From positions 1-64,000 of the forward strand of contig CAMZLP010000011.1 of the NCBI GenBank assembly GCA_947311535.1: a stretch of DNA of 64,000 nucleotides, given 5' to 3'. The position numbers and the translations under genes were made by a program. The stretch is from an uncultured Deinococcota bacterium. GTDB taxonomy: Bacteria; Deinococcota; Deinococci; Deinococcales; Trueperaceae. The notes below the pieces were generated by a model. The model was not told where the DNA came from. It worked only from the letters and a program-made list of their open reading frames with translations, and did not search any database. Shown piece by piece: positions 16,795 through 25,612 of the stretch; positions within the stretch are counted from its first letter, which is position 1, and every line of letters begins with the position of its first letter.

Positions 16795-17292
16795 TTAGCT
16801 CTGATTTATAGGGCATAAAACTTTATATTCCTTATAGCTAATGAAATTTAGCAGTGAAAAATATTTTTCTAAATTGCCTTCTAAGGTCATAACGGCTGCT
16901 TTTTTAAATTTGATATTTACCTGAAATTCTCGACCATTTAACAAATATGATGCCAGACCAGACATTAGAGGCTCATGGCCAATAAGGGCAATATTACTGG
17001 ATTTTGGGTAGCTTTTTAACTCTTCAATTAGTGATGCATAGTCAGAAGTTAGTAGGTTTTTAGTCAAAACCATTTCTGTTTTGGAAATATTTTGCAACGC
17101 AAGAGCAGTTTGAGTGGCTCGGAGGTAGGGGCTCGAGCATAATTTATCAAAACTAATTCCAGTTGTGTTCAAAAAATTTCTTAGTGTCTCAGCTTGTAAA
17201 AAACCTTTTTCAATTAAGGGTCGTTTAGAATCATCTGGATATTGGATTCCTCGTGTATCAGCGCTTGCATGACGAATAAGATATAACTTCAT
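16795..17292 (-). CDS. sixA: SixA-like phosphohistidine phosphatase
   Basis: This belongs to the histidine phosphatase superfamily, removing phosphate from histidine or other substrates. The 165-residue protein has the N-terminal RHG-type motif as LIRHASADTRG (R7-H8) and SSPYLRATQTA (second Arg). The second catalytic histidine lies in LIGHEP. Small size and the LIRHASA start point to the SixA branch. Its start overlaps the end of the CYTH gene by 4 bases, so they form a coupled pair. A GCTCGAGC repeat lies at 17131. Confidence 0.87.
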   Translation of the reverse strand: MKLYLIRHASADTRGIQYPDDSKRPLIEKGFLQAETLRNFLNTTGISFDKLCSSPYLRATQTALALQNISKTEMVLTKNLLTSDYASLIEELKSYPKSSNIALIGHEPLMSGLASYLLNGREFQVNIKFKKAAVMTLEGNLEKYFSLLNFISYKEYKVLCPINQS

Positions 17293-17903
17293 AATAACTC
17301 TCCTAAATTTAAAACTGCTTTGGCTCGAGCCAATTTGTTGCTAGTATTGACTGAGAGATTGATAATCTTCTCTAAGTTATTAGCTATTATAAGCAATTCA
17401 TCTCTTTTTGTTTCAGCCAAGGCTTCAATTTCAATTTCAAAAAAGCTCGTTTTTCTTTGAGTGTTTGCAAGTTTGGCGCTTACTTTGTCAAAAGAAATAA
17501 TAGCAATCTCCTTTTCTTGAGAGATTACATAAGTCACTCTTTCGGTATTAAATTCTACAATTCTTCGCAATGATGAGATATTACAAATACCTTCTAATTC
17601 TGTGGCTATGGCATCTGGCCATTTGGAGCCTTTTAGCTCTAATTCTAATTCATGGCGTTCAAAATATCCCTGATTATTTTCTGATTTTGATTTTAGGGTG
17701 GCATAGCGTTTAGAATTTATTTTACGTTTACGCAAGCTGTAGCCAGCTTTTTCTAAAGAATTTGTGGCATCATCATAATACCTGTCATGGATTATATATA
17801 ATTTGGCAGGGCTTAAGTTATAGTTTGGTAAGATAGGCTCAAGCTCAGTCCAAGTAGGTATATTATCGTCTGGGCTCGAGTATTTTAATTCTCTTTCAAG
17901 CAT
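17289..17903 (-). CDS. CYTH domain triphosphate-binding protein
   Basis: CYTH proteins form a beta tunnel binding triphosphates (adenylyl cyclase CyaB, thiamine triphosphatase, tripolyphosphatase). The 204-residue protein starts with the signature E3-R-E5-L-K7 and continues with HDRYYDDATNSLEKAGYSLR, a characteristic strand pair, and an acidic pattern FFEIEIEAL near residue 150. No CHAD domain is attached. It is cotranscribed with sixA and sits right after nhaP. Tripolyphosphatase activity is a reasonable guess; the substrate is unproven. Confidence 0.85.
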   Translation of the reverse strand: MLERELKYSSPDDNIPTWTELEPILPNYNLSPAKLYIIHDRYYDDATNSLEKAGYSLRKRKINSKRYATLKSKSENNQGYFERHELELELKGSKWPDAIATELEGICNISSLRRIVEFNTERVTYVISQEKEIAIISFDKVSAKLANTQRKTSFFEIEIEALAETKRDELLIIANNLEKIINLSVNTSNKLARAKAVLNLGELL

Positions 17904-19169
17904 TTATTCAATTCTCTCAGTTGGTATTTTGGCAGCAACTTTGCCTATTGTTAAACCTTGAATCATTATAGAAAATACTACCACAGCATAAGTTAGTTTT
18001 ATTATTAAATCTCGCTCTTCACCTGCTGGTAAAGATAAAGCCAGGGCAATAGATATACCACCTCGTAAACCACCCCAGACCATCATACGAATGGTATAAG
18101 GTAAAAAAGTTTTTCGTAAACGCATAAGGCTAATAGGTAGCGAAACACTGATAAAGCGACCGAGCAAAACTAATGGAATAGCAAGAATTGATATAAATAG
18201 ACTTTTGGCATCAAAGTGAACAATTATTACTTCCAAACCAATCAATACAAATAAAATCATGTTTAAGATTTCGTCAATTACTTCCCAAAAGGTGTCAATG
18301 TGCTCTCGGGTACGCTCACTCATGGCAAAAAGCCTGCCCTGATTGCCAATAAAAATACCAGCTACCACCATAGCCAAAGGCCCAGAGGTATGCCAATGAA
18401 TTGCTAAAGCGTAGCCACCTGTTACTAATGCTAAGGTGATTAAGATTTCTACAGAATATTCATCAATGCTTTTTAATAAGTAATAAGCAATTAGACCAAT
18501 TGCCATCCCAAAGAAGATACCGCCAATGGCTTCTTGAGCAAAGAGAGTTGCAATAGCCATAGCTCCACCACTACTACTAGCAGCCTCTTGGCCACTGCCG
18601 TGCCCTGCACCTAGCAGGCTTAAAATCACACTAAATACGACAACACCCACGCCATCATTAAATAGAGATTCGCCAGTAATTAGGGTTTCTATACCTTTAG
18701 GTACCCCAACTTTTCGTAAAATGCTCAATACTGCGATTGGGTCAGTGGGGGAGATTAACGCGCCAAATAGTAAGGCATAAAGATAAGGGAGATGAATACC
18801 AGCAAGTTTAAGAGAATAAAATGTGAGCGTGCCAACAATAAATGTTGACATAAGCACCCCAAGGGTTGCCAAAGTCAAAATCGGCCATTTTTGCTTGTTG
18901 ATATTATCCAGATTAACGGTTAAGGAGCCGGCAAATAATAAAAAACTAAGCATGCCGCCCATTACAATTTCGTTAAAGTTTAGACTGGCTAAAAATCCCT
19001 CAGCCCAAAGGCCCAAAAACTCATTTTTGAAAATAACTAGGCCCAAAGAAATAATAAGCCCAACTAAAGTAACCCCAATAGGAGTTGGTAGTTTTATAAA
19101 ACGCTCATTGATATAAGCAAAAATTGCGGTAATAGTTAAAATAATAGCTAAAATTTCGAATACATTCAC
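17904..19169 (-). CDS. nhaP: Na+/H+ antiporter, CPA1 (NhaP) family
   Basis: This 421-residue membrane protein has about 12-13 helices and exchanges Na+ (or K+) for H+ across the inner membrane. The CPA1 core is visible: FGALISPTDPIAVLSILRK, then GESLFNDGVGVVVF (the ND pair of the ion-binding site) and MMVWGGLRGGISIALALSLP. No long cytoplasmic tail follows, unlike many NhaP proteins. It abuts the CYTH gene directly. A perfect inverted repeat lies about 120 bases upstream of its start. Confidence 0.92.
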   Translation of the reverse strand: MNVFEILAIILTITAIFAYINERFIKLPTPIGVTLVGLIISLGLVIFKNEFLGLWAEGFLASLNFNEIVMGGMLSFLLFAGSLTVNLDNINKQKWPILTLATLGVLMSTFIVGTLTFYSLKLAGIHLPYLYALLFGALISPTDPIAVLSILRKVGVPKGIETLITGESLFNDGVGVVVFSVILSLLGAGHGSGQEAASSSGGAMAIATLFAQEAIGGIFFGMAIGLIAYYLLKSIDEYSVEILITLALVTGGYALAIHWHTSGPLAMVVAGIFIGNQGRLFAMSERTREHIDTFWEVIDEILNMILFVLIGLEVIIVHFDAKSLFISILAIPLVLLGRFISVSLPISLMRLRKTFLPYTIRMMVWGGLRGGISIALALSLPAGEERDLIIKLTYAVVVFSIMIQGLTIGKVAAKIPTERIE

Positions 19170-19673
19170 GCTAATCAGTTTATAGTGAATTTGGCCAGTT
19201 TGTTTGATAATTTATTACAAGCATTGTGGATTTACTCTTTGTATCAATATTTGAGAGTTAGGGAAAAGTCGTATGAGTTCTACATTAGCTATTTTGAAAG
19301 ATTTCAAAATTCCTGCTTTAGCACAGATGAAAGCAACGGTATAGACAGATTTTAACGTCAATTGTAACAATACTATTGCTGAGAATTCTTATAGTTTTCA
19401 AGATAGTCATACAAATTTTCCAGTCGTCTCCAATATTTTGACTAGCTTTTAAAGATGATAAAATTAGTTTTCTATAATTCAGCTTTTGATTAGCCAAAGA
19501 TAGTAATTAAGAGTTGAGCTACAGCCTCTCTGCTTATCAGTTCTATTTTTAAATTTCATGCCTTATGAGAGCTATTAAATTAACCGCATTTTTGTGAAAA
19601 CAGACAACCTCTAATAATTTTAAAACTGGCCATTTCTGTCAGTTTATAGCGGTTTAGATATATAATTAAAACC
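19170..19673. other. Intergenic region between nhaP and rnhB
   Basis: About 500 AT-rich bases between divergent genes. It holds a perfect inverted repeat at 19291-19310 and presumably promoters for both sides. I found no tRNA or convincing ORF; a 23-codon frame at 19273 is not credible on its own. Confidence 0.5.
19291..19310. promoter_or_regulatory. Perfect 9+9 inverted repeat upstream of nhaP
   Basis: ATTTTGAAA-GA-TTTCAAAAT is a perfect inverted repeat, 122 bases upstream of the nhaP start. It has the look of a dimer-binding site, though AT-richness makes chance palindromes more likely. Confidence 0.35.
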
Positions 19674-20285
19674 GTGAAACCTGATTGGTCTTTAGAGGAT
19701 ATTTTAATTCAACAAGGCTATAAAAGTATTGCCGGTATCGACGAAGCCGGCCGCGGAGCTTTGGCTGGTTCTGTTGTTGTTGGAGTAGTGAGTTTGCCAA
19801 GGGCAGACTATGCTTTTAGAGATTCAAAGACTTTGTCATTTTTACAACGCCAAAAGATGGCCAAAGAAATTAAAGAAGTTGCAATTAATTGGGCAATTGG
19901 CTGTGCCAGTGCCAAAGAAGTTGATAAATTAAATGTTTTAGCTGCAACTCATTTGGCTGCTAAGCGAGCCTTGAAAGAGTTTAGCCAAAGTATTTGCTTG
20001 GATGCAGTTGTTACGGATTATTTAAAACTAATTAGCCCGCTTGAGGTTTTAGCACCAGCAAGGGCTGATAGCCAAAGCTTTCAGGTTGCAGCAGCTAGTA
20101 TATTAGCCAAGGATTTTCGTGACAATGAAATGATTAGTTTAGCTAAAGACTATCCTGAATATGGCTTTGAAAAAAATAAAGGCTATGGCTCTTTGGAGCA
20201 CAGGCAAGCTTTGGCCAAATATGGCCCAACCAAGATTCATCGCTACAGCTTTAAACCAGTTAGCCAAGTAGCATTGTTTTTGTAA
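19674..20285 (+). CDS. rnhB: Ribonuclease HII
   Basis: RNase HII removes RNA from RNA:DNA hybrids and excises misincorporated ribonucleotides. The 203-residue protein starts at GTG 19674 and has the hallmark GIDEAGRGALAGSVV with catalytic D23 and E24. The segments DSKTLSFLQRQKM and AAASILAKDFRD complete the active site, and the C-terminal KNKGYGSLEHRQAL is conserved. It is 93 bases upstream of the PSP1 gene on the same strand. Confidence 0.95.
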   Translation: MKPDWSLEDILIQQGYKSIAGIDEAGRGALAGSVVVGVVSLPRADYAFRDSKTLSFLQRQKMAKEIKEVAINWAIGCASAKEVDKLNVLAATHLAAKRALKEFSQSICLDAVVTDYLKLISPLEVLAPARADSQSFQVAAASILAKDFRDNEMISLAKDYPEYGFEKNKGYGSLEHRQALAKYGPTKIHRYSFKPVSQVALFL

Positions 20286-20378
20286 ACGAGAAATCTACTA
20301 AGCAAGCCAAAATAATTATTCATGATAGGCTTTTAATTGATGTTGAACTATATAACCTTGATATTTATGGAGTAAAGA

Positions 20379-21203
20379 ATGAATGAAGCGATAGCTGTAA
20401 AATTTGATAATGGACCAAGCCTACACTATATAGAAATCTCAGGAGAATTGCCTGTAGTTGGAAGTAAAATAATAGTTGATAATCGTCGCGGCTTAGAATT
20501 GGCAATTGTACGAGCAAGAGTCACAGAATATGGGGATATTGATGGTAGCTTTGTACGTTTGGCAACAAATGAAGATATTGAAGCTTATGAAGAAAACAAA
20601 AAACTTGCTGAAGATTTAAAATGGTATCTAAAGGCTAAGGCTCGAGGCTATAGTGAAGCAATTAAAATAGTCAGCTTAGAATTTAATTTAGACCAGTCTT
20701 TATTAACTGTCAATTATACTAGTAAAGGCCGTGTTCCTTATGGTGCTTATGCTAAAGAGTTAAAGCGTTTTACGGATACCAGAATTGATTTTGTACATAT
20801 TGGCCCACGTGATCAAACCAGAATATTAGGAACCTTAGGAGTTTGTGGGTCAGGAGCTTGTAGCAATACTTGGATGCAAGGCTTTAATGCAGTGAGTATT
20901 AGGCTAGCTCGTGATCAACAGTTGCCCCTTAACCTAGAAAAAATTACTGGTAACTGTGGTCGTTTGATGTGCTGCTTACAATTTGAGCACCCCATGTACG
21001 AGGAGCTTTTAAAAGATATGCCTCGTAAAGGCAGCTCTGTTTGCCACAGTGATGGTAATTGCGGAGTAGTTAGTAAATTATTCCCATTAAAACAAACTGT
21101 AGAAATGCGTTCAAAAGGCAAGAGCTTTGAGTACCCAGTTGATGAATTGAAAAGGGTTAGTAATAGACCTAGCCAAGGAAATAACGAGCCTGAAAATAAC
21201 TAG
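20379..21203 (+). CDS. PSP1 domain protein (RicT/YaaT-like)
   Basis: The 274-residue protein carries the PSP1 C-terminal domain: ELKRFTDTRIDFVHIGPRDQ, GTLGVCGSGACSNTWMQGF and GNCGRLMCCLQFEHPMYEEL. The conserved cysteines are those that bind Fe-S clusters in the Bacillus RicT-containing complex. In Bacillus the complex affects RNA processing, biofilm and sporulation. The gene is convergent with holB, sharing 4 bases, a linkage also common elsewhere. Confidence 0.9.
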   Translation: MNEAIAVKFDNGPSLHYIEISGELPVVGSKIIVDNRRGLELAIVRARVTEYGDIDGSFVRLATNEDIEAYEENKKLAEDLKWYLKAKARGYSEAIKIVSLEFNLDQSLLTVNYTSKGRVPYGAYAKELKRFTDTRIDFVHIGPRDQTRILGTLGVCGSGACSNTWMQGFNAVSIRLARDQQLPLNLEKITGNCGRLMCCLQFEHPMYEELLKDMPRKGSSVCHSDGNCGVVSKLFPLKQTVEMRSKGKSFEYPVDELKRVSNRPSQGNNEPENN

Positions 21204-22081
21204 CTTGCCTTAAAAATTTGCCTTAAATTTAAACTTAAGAGTTGTATAGAGATACGGCTCGAGCCGTATCGAGCCAAAGATTCTTCAAAACGTTCTAAAG
21301 CTAAGTTTGCTCTTTGGTAGTATTGGGGGTAGTCTTTAGCGAGCTTTGCCAAAAATAATTCTGATAAATCAAAATCGCTTTCTTCTAACCAGTGCTTTTC
21401 TAAAACATCAGCATTTTCTAAAGCTATTTCTAAAGAATTATTTATATTCTCTAAATAGTTATCAATTAATTGATAAGCTTGCTTAAACTCTTCGGGCTTA
21501 GCTTGGCTTAAATTATAATCACCAATTCTTGCCAAACGCGCCAAAGGGTGGTTGCTATCAGGAAATGAATTAGTGCCAAAGCGAATAACACTAGTCCGTG
21601 ATGCAATTGTAGCCAAAAGGGCTTGGGCAGAAGGGGCTATTAAGATAATCTTGGTTTTTAATGGTGGCTCTTCTAAAAATTTTAAAAAAGCATTTGCGGC
21701 AGAAACAGTCATTTGTTCGGCAGAAACGATAACGGCAACTCGATAATTATAAACAGGGCTAGTTTCTAGCCATTGGCTAAGAGCTTGCTCATCGGAATCT
21801 CTTTTAACTAATTGAGAAATCTTTATTTCAGGTTTGCGGCTTGTTTTGCCAGTGGATGTTTTTATATTTGGCTTAATTACAAAATAGTCGGGGTGGGTAT
21901 TAGCATCTATTTGTTTGCAGCTTGAGCAATTATTACATGTGTCAGTTGATCTATTTTGGCAATTTAGCCACTTGGCATACCACTTGGCAGTAGCTTGTCT
22001 ACCAACCCGATTTGGACCGGTAAAAACCAAGCTTTGTTTGTCAAGAGATTTTAAAAGCTCTTTTTGTTCTTTAGCGACCAT
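21200..22081 (-). CDS. holB: DNA polymerase III delta' subunit
   Basis: The delta' subunit is a non-ATPase clamp-loader component. The 293-residue product has a remnant Walker region (FTGPNRVGRQATAKWYA, lacking the lysine of an active P-loop) and a zinc-binding set CNNCSSC. It also carries the AAA+ features VIVSAEQMTVSAANAFLKFL and EEPPLKTKIILIA. The C-terminal collar region is short. It overlaps the downstream end of PSP1 by 4 bases and the phosphoesterase gene by 11 bases. Its 3' end contains a 20-bp palindrome centred on GCTCGAGC. Confidence 0.88.
   Translation of the reverse strand: MVAKEQKELLKSLDKQSLVFTGPNRVGRQATAKWYAKWLNCQNRSTDTCNNCSSCKQIDANTHPDYFVIKPNIKTSTGKTSRKPEIKISQLVKRDSDEQALSQWLETSPVYNYRVAVIVSAEQMTVSAANAFLKFLEEPPLKTKIILIAPSAQALLATIASRTSVIRFGTNSFPDSNHPLARLARIGDYNLSQAKPEEFKQAYQLIDNYLENINNSLEIALENADVLEKHWLEESDFDLSELFLAKLAKDYPQYYQRANLALERFEESLARYGSSRISIQLLSLNLRQIFKAS
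21251..21270. repeat. 20-bp perfect palindrome built on the GCTCGAGC repeat
   Basis: GATACGGCTCGAGCCGTATC is fully self-complementary and lies in the last codons of holB, near where the two convergent genes meet. It is the longest perfect extension of the repeat seen here, and could form a hairpin in either transcript. Confidence 0.8.
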
Positions 22082-22835
22082 TACTCAATCTTCTGGCTAA
22101 CTGCTCAGGATAATCCAATTCATAAATGTATCTTTGTTGAGCCAATAAATCATATTCTACTCGGTACTGTTCTATAACTCTTTTATCTTCATCTAAAATA
22201 GCGTAGCTAGCTAATGGTATGCCGTCACGCGGTTGCCCAACTGAGCCAGGATTAAATATCACTGTCGCATTTGGGGGCACACGGTAGATGCTTTTATGAG
22301 CTTTTAAGCTCATGGTTCGCCAAATATTCCCCCGAGCAGTTTTAATTGACATATAAACCTTGGGAATATGAGTGTGTCCAATTAGCAAAAGGTTTTTTTC
22401 CATCAGAGGTGCGTTTTCTTTGGCAATTTTTAAGCTGTCTATATATTCCCATTTTCTTTGCAAGGAGGCATGGGTAACTTGCCAATAAGAGTCTTTTTCT
22501 ATATAGCTATTTTTGAAAGTTTTTAAGTAGGCTAAATTTTCTGTCGAAATTTGCTCAAAATGCCGTTTAGCTACATCAACTGCAATGCTGCTTGATTTTA
22601 TATTTGAAAGTTTGTTTTGCTCAGCTTTAAAAACTAAGTCCTCGTGGTTTCCTACAACACAAACTCGCGGATTCATTTCTTTAATGGTATTTATTATTAC
22701 CTCGGGATGAGTATTGTAACCAACTAGGTCGCCAAGTGATATTAAACTATCAAAACGTTTGGCACTGGCGTGCTTTAATACTGCCTCTAGGGCTAGGTAG
22801 TTGGCATGAATATCACTAAGAATTAAATAACGCAT
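22071..22835 (-). CDS. Metallophosphoesterase, YfcE/MJ0936-like
   Basis: This calcineurin-like phosphoesterase has the metal-binding motifs ILSDIHANYLALEAVL (D, H), SLGDLVGYNTHP (GD), VVGNHEDLV (GNHE) and LLIGHTHIP (GHTH), plus VIFNPGSVGQPRDG. I choose ATG 22835 (254 residues), which puts the DxH motif a few residues from the start as in the family. The frame extends upstream to 22895 with sequence unlike the family. Substrate unknown; homologues hydrolyse phosphodiesters or act as serine/threonine phosphatases. It overlaps holB by 11 bases. Confidence 0.85.
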   Translation of the reverse strand: MRYLILSDIHANYLALEAVLKHASAKRFDSLISLGDLVGYNTHPEVIINTIKEMNPRVCVVGNHEDLVFKAEQNKLSNIKSSSIAVDVAKRHFEQISTENLAYLKTFKNSYIEKDSYWQVTHASLQRKWEYIDSLKIAKENAPLMEKNLLLIGHTHIPKVYMSIKTARGNIWRTMSLKAHKSIYRVPPNATVIFNPGSVGQPRDGIPLASYAILDEDKRVIEQYRVEYDLLAQQRYIYELDYPEQLARRLSNGR

Positions 22836-22873
22836 TATACAATAGCTATAATAACCTGTTTTTTGCATATACT

Positions 22874-23977
22874 GTGGTTGTGTGCTTGAAGTCAATTCTA
22901 ACTAGCTTTATTATTTTATTGTTTAGTTTTTCGTTTGCTCAAATTGTTATCCCGGATTTTGCAAAAAGAGGAGATATCCCAGAACCCCTATATCAGGAAT
23001 TTATGAGTAATTTTAGGCTGGCAGTTGCACAAAAGACAAGAACTGCTGTGACTGTAGGAGAATTTGTTAGTGCTGGTATGGCCTCGAGCTTGGACCCAAA
23101 ATTTACCAAAATAATTGCTAAAAATGAAGGTGCTCAGTATGCACTATCCGGAGAGATAAGACAAATTTATGGTGACCCCTATTCTATTTCGATGCTGATA
23201 GCCGAGGTAGATTCAAATAGGCATTCTGATATTATCACTAGGCAATTTGTTGCTGACAGCATAAATCTTTTGGTGGATCTATTAGCCAACGAAATTTCTC
23301 AATTTGTAGATCCTATTAATGCTCTGGCTGCTGGCAATGCTGGTATTTATATTTCTAGTGAACCTGTTGGGGCAAAAGTTTATATTGATGGTGTAGAAAT
23401 AGGTCTTAGCCCACTGGTAGATGTGCTTATGCTCGAGCCTAAAACTTATATTATAGAGCTGCGTAAACAGGGCTATTTAGCTGAAAAAAGGCAAGTAGAT
23501 TTAAAAAATGGAATTACAGAATTATTAAATTTGGAACTCACGGCCATAAATGGTGGCACAATTCAAGTAGATAGCCAGCCTAGCGCTAAAATAGTTTTAG
23601 ATGGCCATGATATTGGTTTTAGCCCCTATAGCTTTCAGGCTTTGCCAGGAGAACACAGCTTAGAGCTAGTTAGGCTTGGTTTTGAATTTGTAGCCTTGCC
23701 TGTTTCTGTACGAGAATTTAGAGTGACAATTATTGAGCAGAAGCTAAAGCCAATTAGTAAATTTATGATATTTTGGGATTTGCTTGATAAGCAGTTAGTT
23801 TACTTTGATGGTAAATTGCAGATTAAACCGTTTTTGCTCGAGCCTAGCGTGGGTATACACCAAATAGAGATTAGGCGCGAGGGGAAATCTAGCACGTTTG
23901 AGATTGATTTAGCGGTAGCAGGAGTTTATTATTTAGACTTTGCCAAGCAAACTGCATCAATTTATAATTTTGATTAA
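22874..23977 (+). CDS. Secreted PEGA-domain protein
   Basis: The product (up to 367 residues) has a signal peptide ending near SFSFAQ. Possible starts are GTG 22874, GTG 22880 and TTG 22886; I cannot choose. Residues 20-150 resemble a curli CsgG/FlgO-type domain (PDFAKRG, AQYALSGEIRQIYGDPY). Two PEGA repeats follow: SSEPVGAKVYIDGVEIGLSP near residue 156 and SQPSAKIVLDGHDIGFSPYS near residue 236. PEGA domains are associated with the envelope. The gene has three repeat-like sites (23431, 23836 and the variant CCTCGAGC near 23083). It diverges from the phosphoesterase. Confidence 0.8.
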   Translation: MVVCLKSILTSFIILLFSFSFAQIVIPDFAKRGDIPEPLYQEFMSNFRLAVAQKTRTAVTVGEFVSAGMASSLDPKFTKIIAKNEGAQYALSGEIRQIYGDPYSISMLIAEVDSNRHSDIITRQFVADSINLLVDLLANEISQFVDPINALAAGNAGIYISSEPVGAKVYIDGVEIGLSPLVDVLMLEPKTYIIELRKQGYLAEKRQVDLKNGITELLNLELTAINGGTIQVDSQPSAKIVLDGHDIGFSPYSFQALPGEHSLELVRLGFEFVALPVSVREFRVTIIEQKLKPISKFMIFWDLLDKQLVYFDGKLQIKPFLLEPSVGIHQIEIRREGKSSTFEIDLAVAGVYYLDFAKQTASIYNFD

Positions 23978-23996
23978 TACCTGAGTCATAATATTT

Positions 23997-24590
23997 TTAG
24001 CTTGTAGTTTTTTTACTAAGTTCTTGCATTAAACCAGGAATATGTTTATAAAAAACTACTACAAACATAATAGTAGTACTAATAAAAAGCTTGAGAAATA
24101 TAGGCTCTTGTTTTATTAAAAATAAGCTTAAGACCATTATTGGATAGCTAGACATTGCAATTACAGCAGCCAAATTAGGTTTTTTCTTAATGATTAAGCT
24201 AAAAAATATTACGGCAGATAAAACTAGCAAAGCACCTTTAGGGTCTAAGGCTAATAAAACCCCAAAAGAGCTAGATAAAGCTTTACCACCTCTAAAGCCA
24301 ACATAGACAGAGAAAGCATGACCTAAGGTTACGGCAATTGCAGCCAGATAGACGGTATCACCCTCTGCTATTAAGGCTGCTAGCTTTACAGCCAAATAGC
24401 CTTTGGCTATGTCAATTACTAGTACAGCAATTCCGCTTGCAATGCCAAGATTTCTAAAAGTATTCATTGCTCCCATGTTGCCAGAGCCTAATTCAAAGAT
24501 GTTTTTACCTTGCAGCTTGGCAAGTATATAAGCGCTTGGTAATGCCGAGATTAAATAGGCTAGTAAAATTGCCAAGCTATTATCCAGCAT
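23997..24590 (-). CDS. plsY: Glycerol-3-phosphate acyltransferase PlsY
   Basis: PlsY acylates glycerol-3-phosphate from acyl-phosphate, the first step in membrane phospholipid synthesis. The 197-residue protein has about five membrane helices and the three family motifs: SALPSAYILAK, GSGNMGAMNTFRNLG and GFRGGKALSSSFGVLLAL. The last two show unusual residues (GAMN for GATN, GGKALSSS for GGKGVAT). It is the last gene of the topA-cupin-recO-plsY operon and overlaps recO by one base. Confidence 0.92.
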   Translation of the reverse strand: MLDNSLAILLAYLISALPSAYILAKLQGKNIFELGSGNMGAMNTFRNLGIASGIAVLVIDIAKGYLAVKLAALIAEGDTVYLAAIAVTLGHAFSVYVGFRGGKALSSSFGVLLALDPKGALLVLSAVIFFSLIIKKKPNLAAVIAMSSYPIMVLSLFLIKQEPIFLKLFISTTIMFVVVFYKHIPGLMQELSKKTTS

Positions 24591-25309
24591 TAAATCATTG
24601 TTTCTAAGCTTGCTAAGCTTTTTATTTCATTGATGTGATAGCTGCTATAATTTTTTAATAATTTCCAATGTTCTTTTGAGTTTAATAGCTTATGCTCGAG
24701 CATAGCCCTAATAGTTGTTTTATGAATTGTTTGCAAATATTCTAAGACCTCATTTGAAATATAAACTCCAGAATTGCAACTAGTACAAGTAATTCCACCA
24801 GTATTTAGGTTAAACCTATTGCTAAGCTCATTTTTATTACAAATCGAGCAGTGTTCTAATCTTGGTGCAAGCCCAGCTTGTTGAATTATTTTCCAAGCAT
24901 AGATTATAGTTATTTTCTCAGCATCTGCAAATTCACTCAAACCCTTTAAACCGCTCGCTAAATAGCTATAAATCTTAGGCTCGCTTAAATCGTTTTGGCT
25001 TAGCTTATCAACCATTTCAGCCAGTATATGGGCATAAGGATATATCTCTGGCAAAGTCAATTTCTCTAGCGAGCCATTTAATTGCACTTGGGTGAGTACT
25101 GCTAAAGAATTAGCATCTTTTTGATAGTATTGCACGGTAATATCATTAAACAAACTCATTCTGGCAATATTACCACCTAGCTTTTTACCTTTTTTTGCTA
25201 TGGCCCGCAACTTTCCAGTTTGGTTAAAGAGGCTTATTAACAAGTCACCATTAGGCAGTGAATTTCTATGAATAATTATCCCACTAGCAAGTTTATATCT
25301 TTCAGCCAT
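24590..25309 (-). CDS. recO: DNA repair protein RecO
   Basis: RecO helps load RecA onto SSB-coated DNA in the RecFOR pathway. The 239-residue protein has the N-terminal OB-fold (SGIIIHRNSLPNGDLLISLF, TGKLRAIAKKGKKLG). Its C-terminal helical domain has a zinc site formed by CSIC and CTSC. Length is standard. It sits between the cupin gene (15-base gap) and plsY (1-base overlap). Confidence 0.92.
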   Translation of the reverse strand: MAERYKLASGIIIHRNSLPNGDLLISLFNQTGKLRAIAKKGKKLGGNIARMSLFNDITVQYYQKDANSLAVLTQVQLNGSLEKLTLPEIYPYAHILAEMVDKLSQNDLSEPKIYSYLASGLKGLSEFADAEKITIIYAWKIIQQAGLAPRLEHCSICNKNELSNRFNLNTGGITCTSCNSGVYISNEVLEYLQTIHKTTIRAMLEHKLLNSKEHWKLLKNYSSYHINEIKSLASLETMI

Positions 25310-25324
25310 AGCTTATTTTAACTC

Positions 25325-25606
25325 TTAGCTTAAGCTTGTGCTTAAAACAACAGTTTCTTGCAAAGGTTGGTAGCTAATACGCATATCGGTTTTGAGCTCT
25401 ATACTATCTCCAAGTTTCAATATTTTAAAATCACCAGATTCAAAATCTATTATTAACTCTCCCTCTATTACTAAAAGCCAAATACTTTCTTTTAGCTTTC
25501 TTAAGGGGCTAGGCTCGAGCTTAGTCACAGTTATATTAGTATTAGCGATGTTAGTACTTTTTACAGATTTGGCTAAACTGAGTACGTTAATAGTTGAGAT
25601 AGGCAT
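25325..25606 (-). CDS. Small cupin-like protein
   Basis: The 93-residue product has a beta-rich pattern consistent with a single cupin-like barrel. ESIWLLVIEGELIIDFESGD looks like cupin motif 1 and the strand ISYQPLQETVVLS like the end of motif 2. The metal-binding histidines of active cupins are absent. It follows topA by 6 bases and precedes recO by 15 bases, so it belongs to the operon. Function unknown. A GCTCGAGC repeat lies at 25513. Confidence 0.6.
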   Translation of the reverse strand: MPISTINVLSLAKSVKSTNIANTNITVTKLEPSPLRKLKESIWLLVIEGELIIDFESGDFKILKLGDSIELKTDMRISYQPLQETVVLSTSLS

Positions 25607-25612
25607 AATCGA

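Noticed and set aside
19273-19344. 23-codon ORF between nhaP and rnhB
   Set aside because: No good Shine-Dalgarno, no recognisable sequence, and short frames are expected by chance in a 500-base gap.
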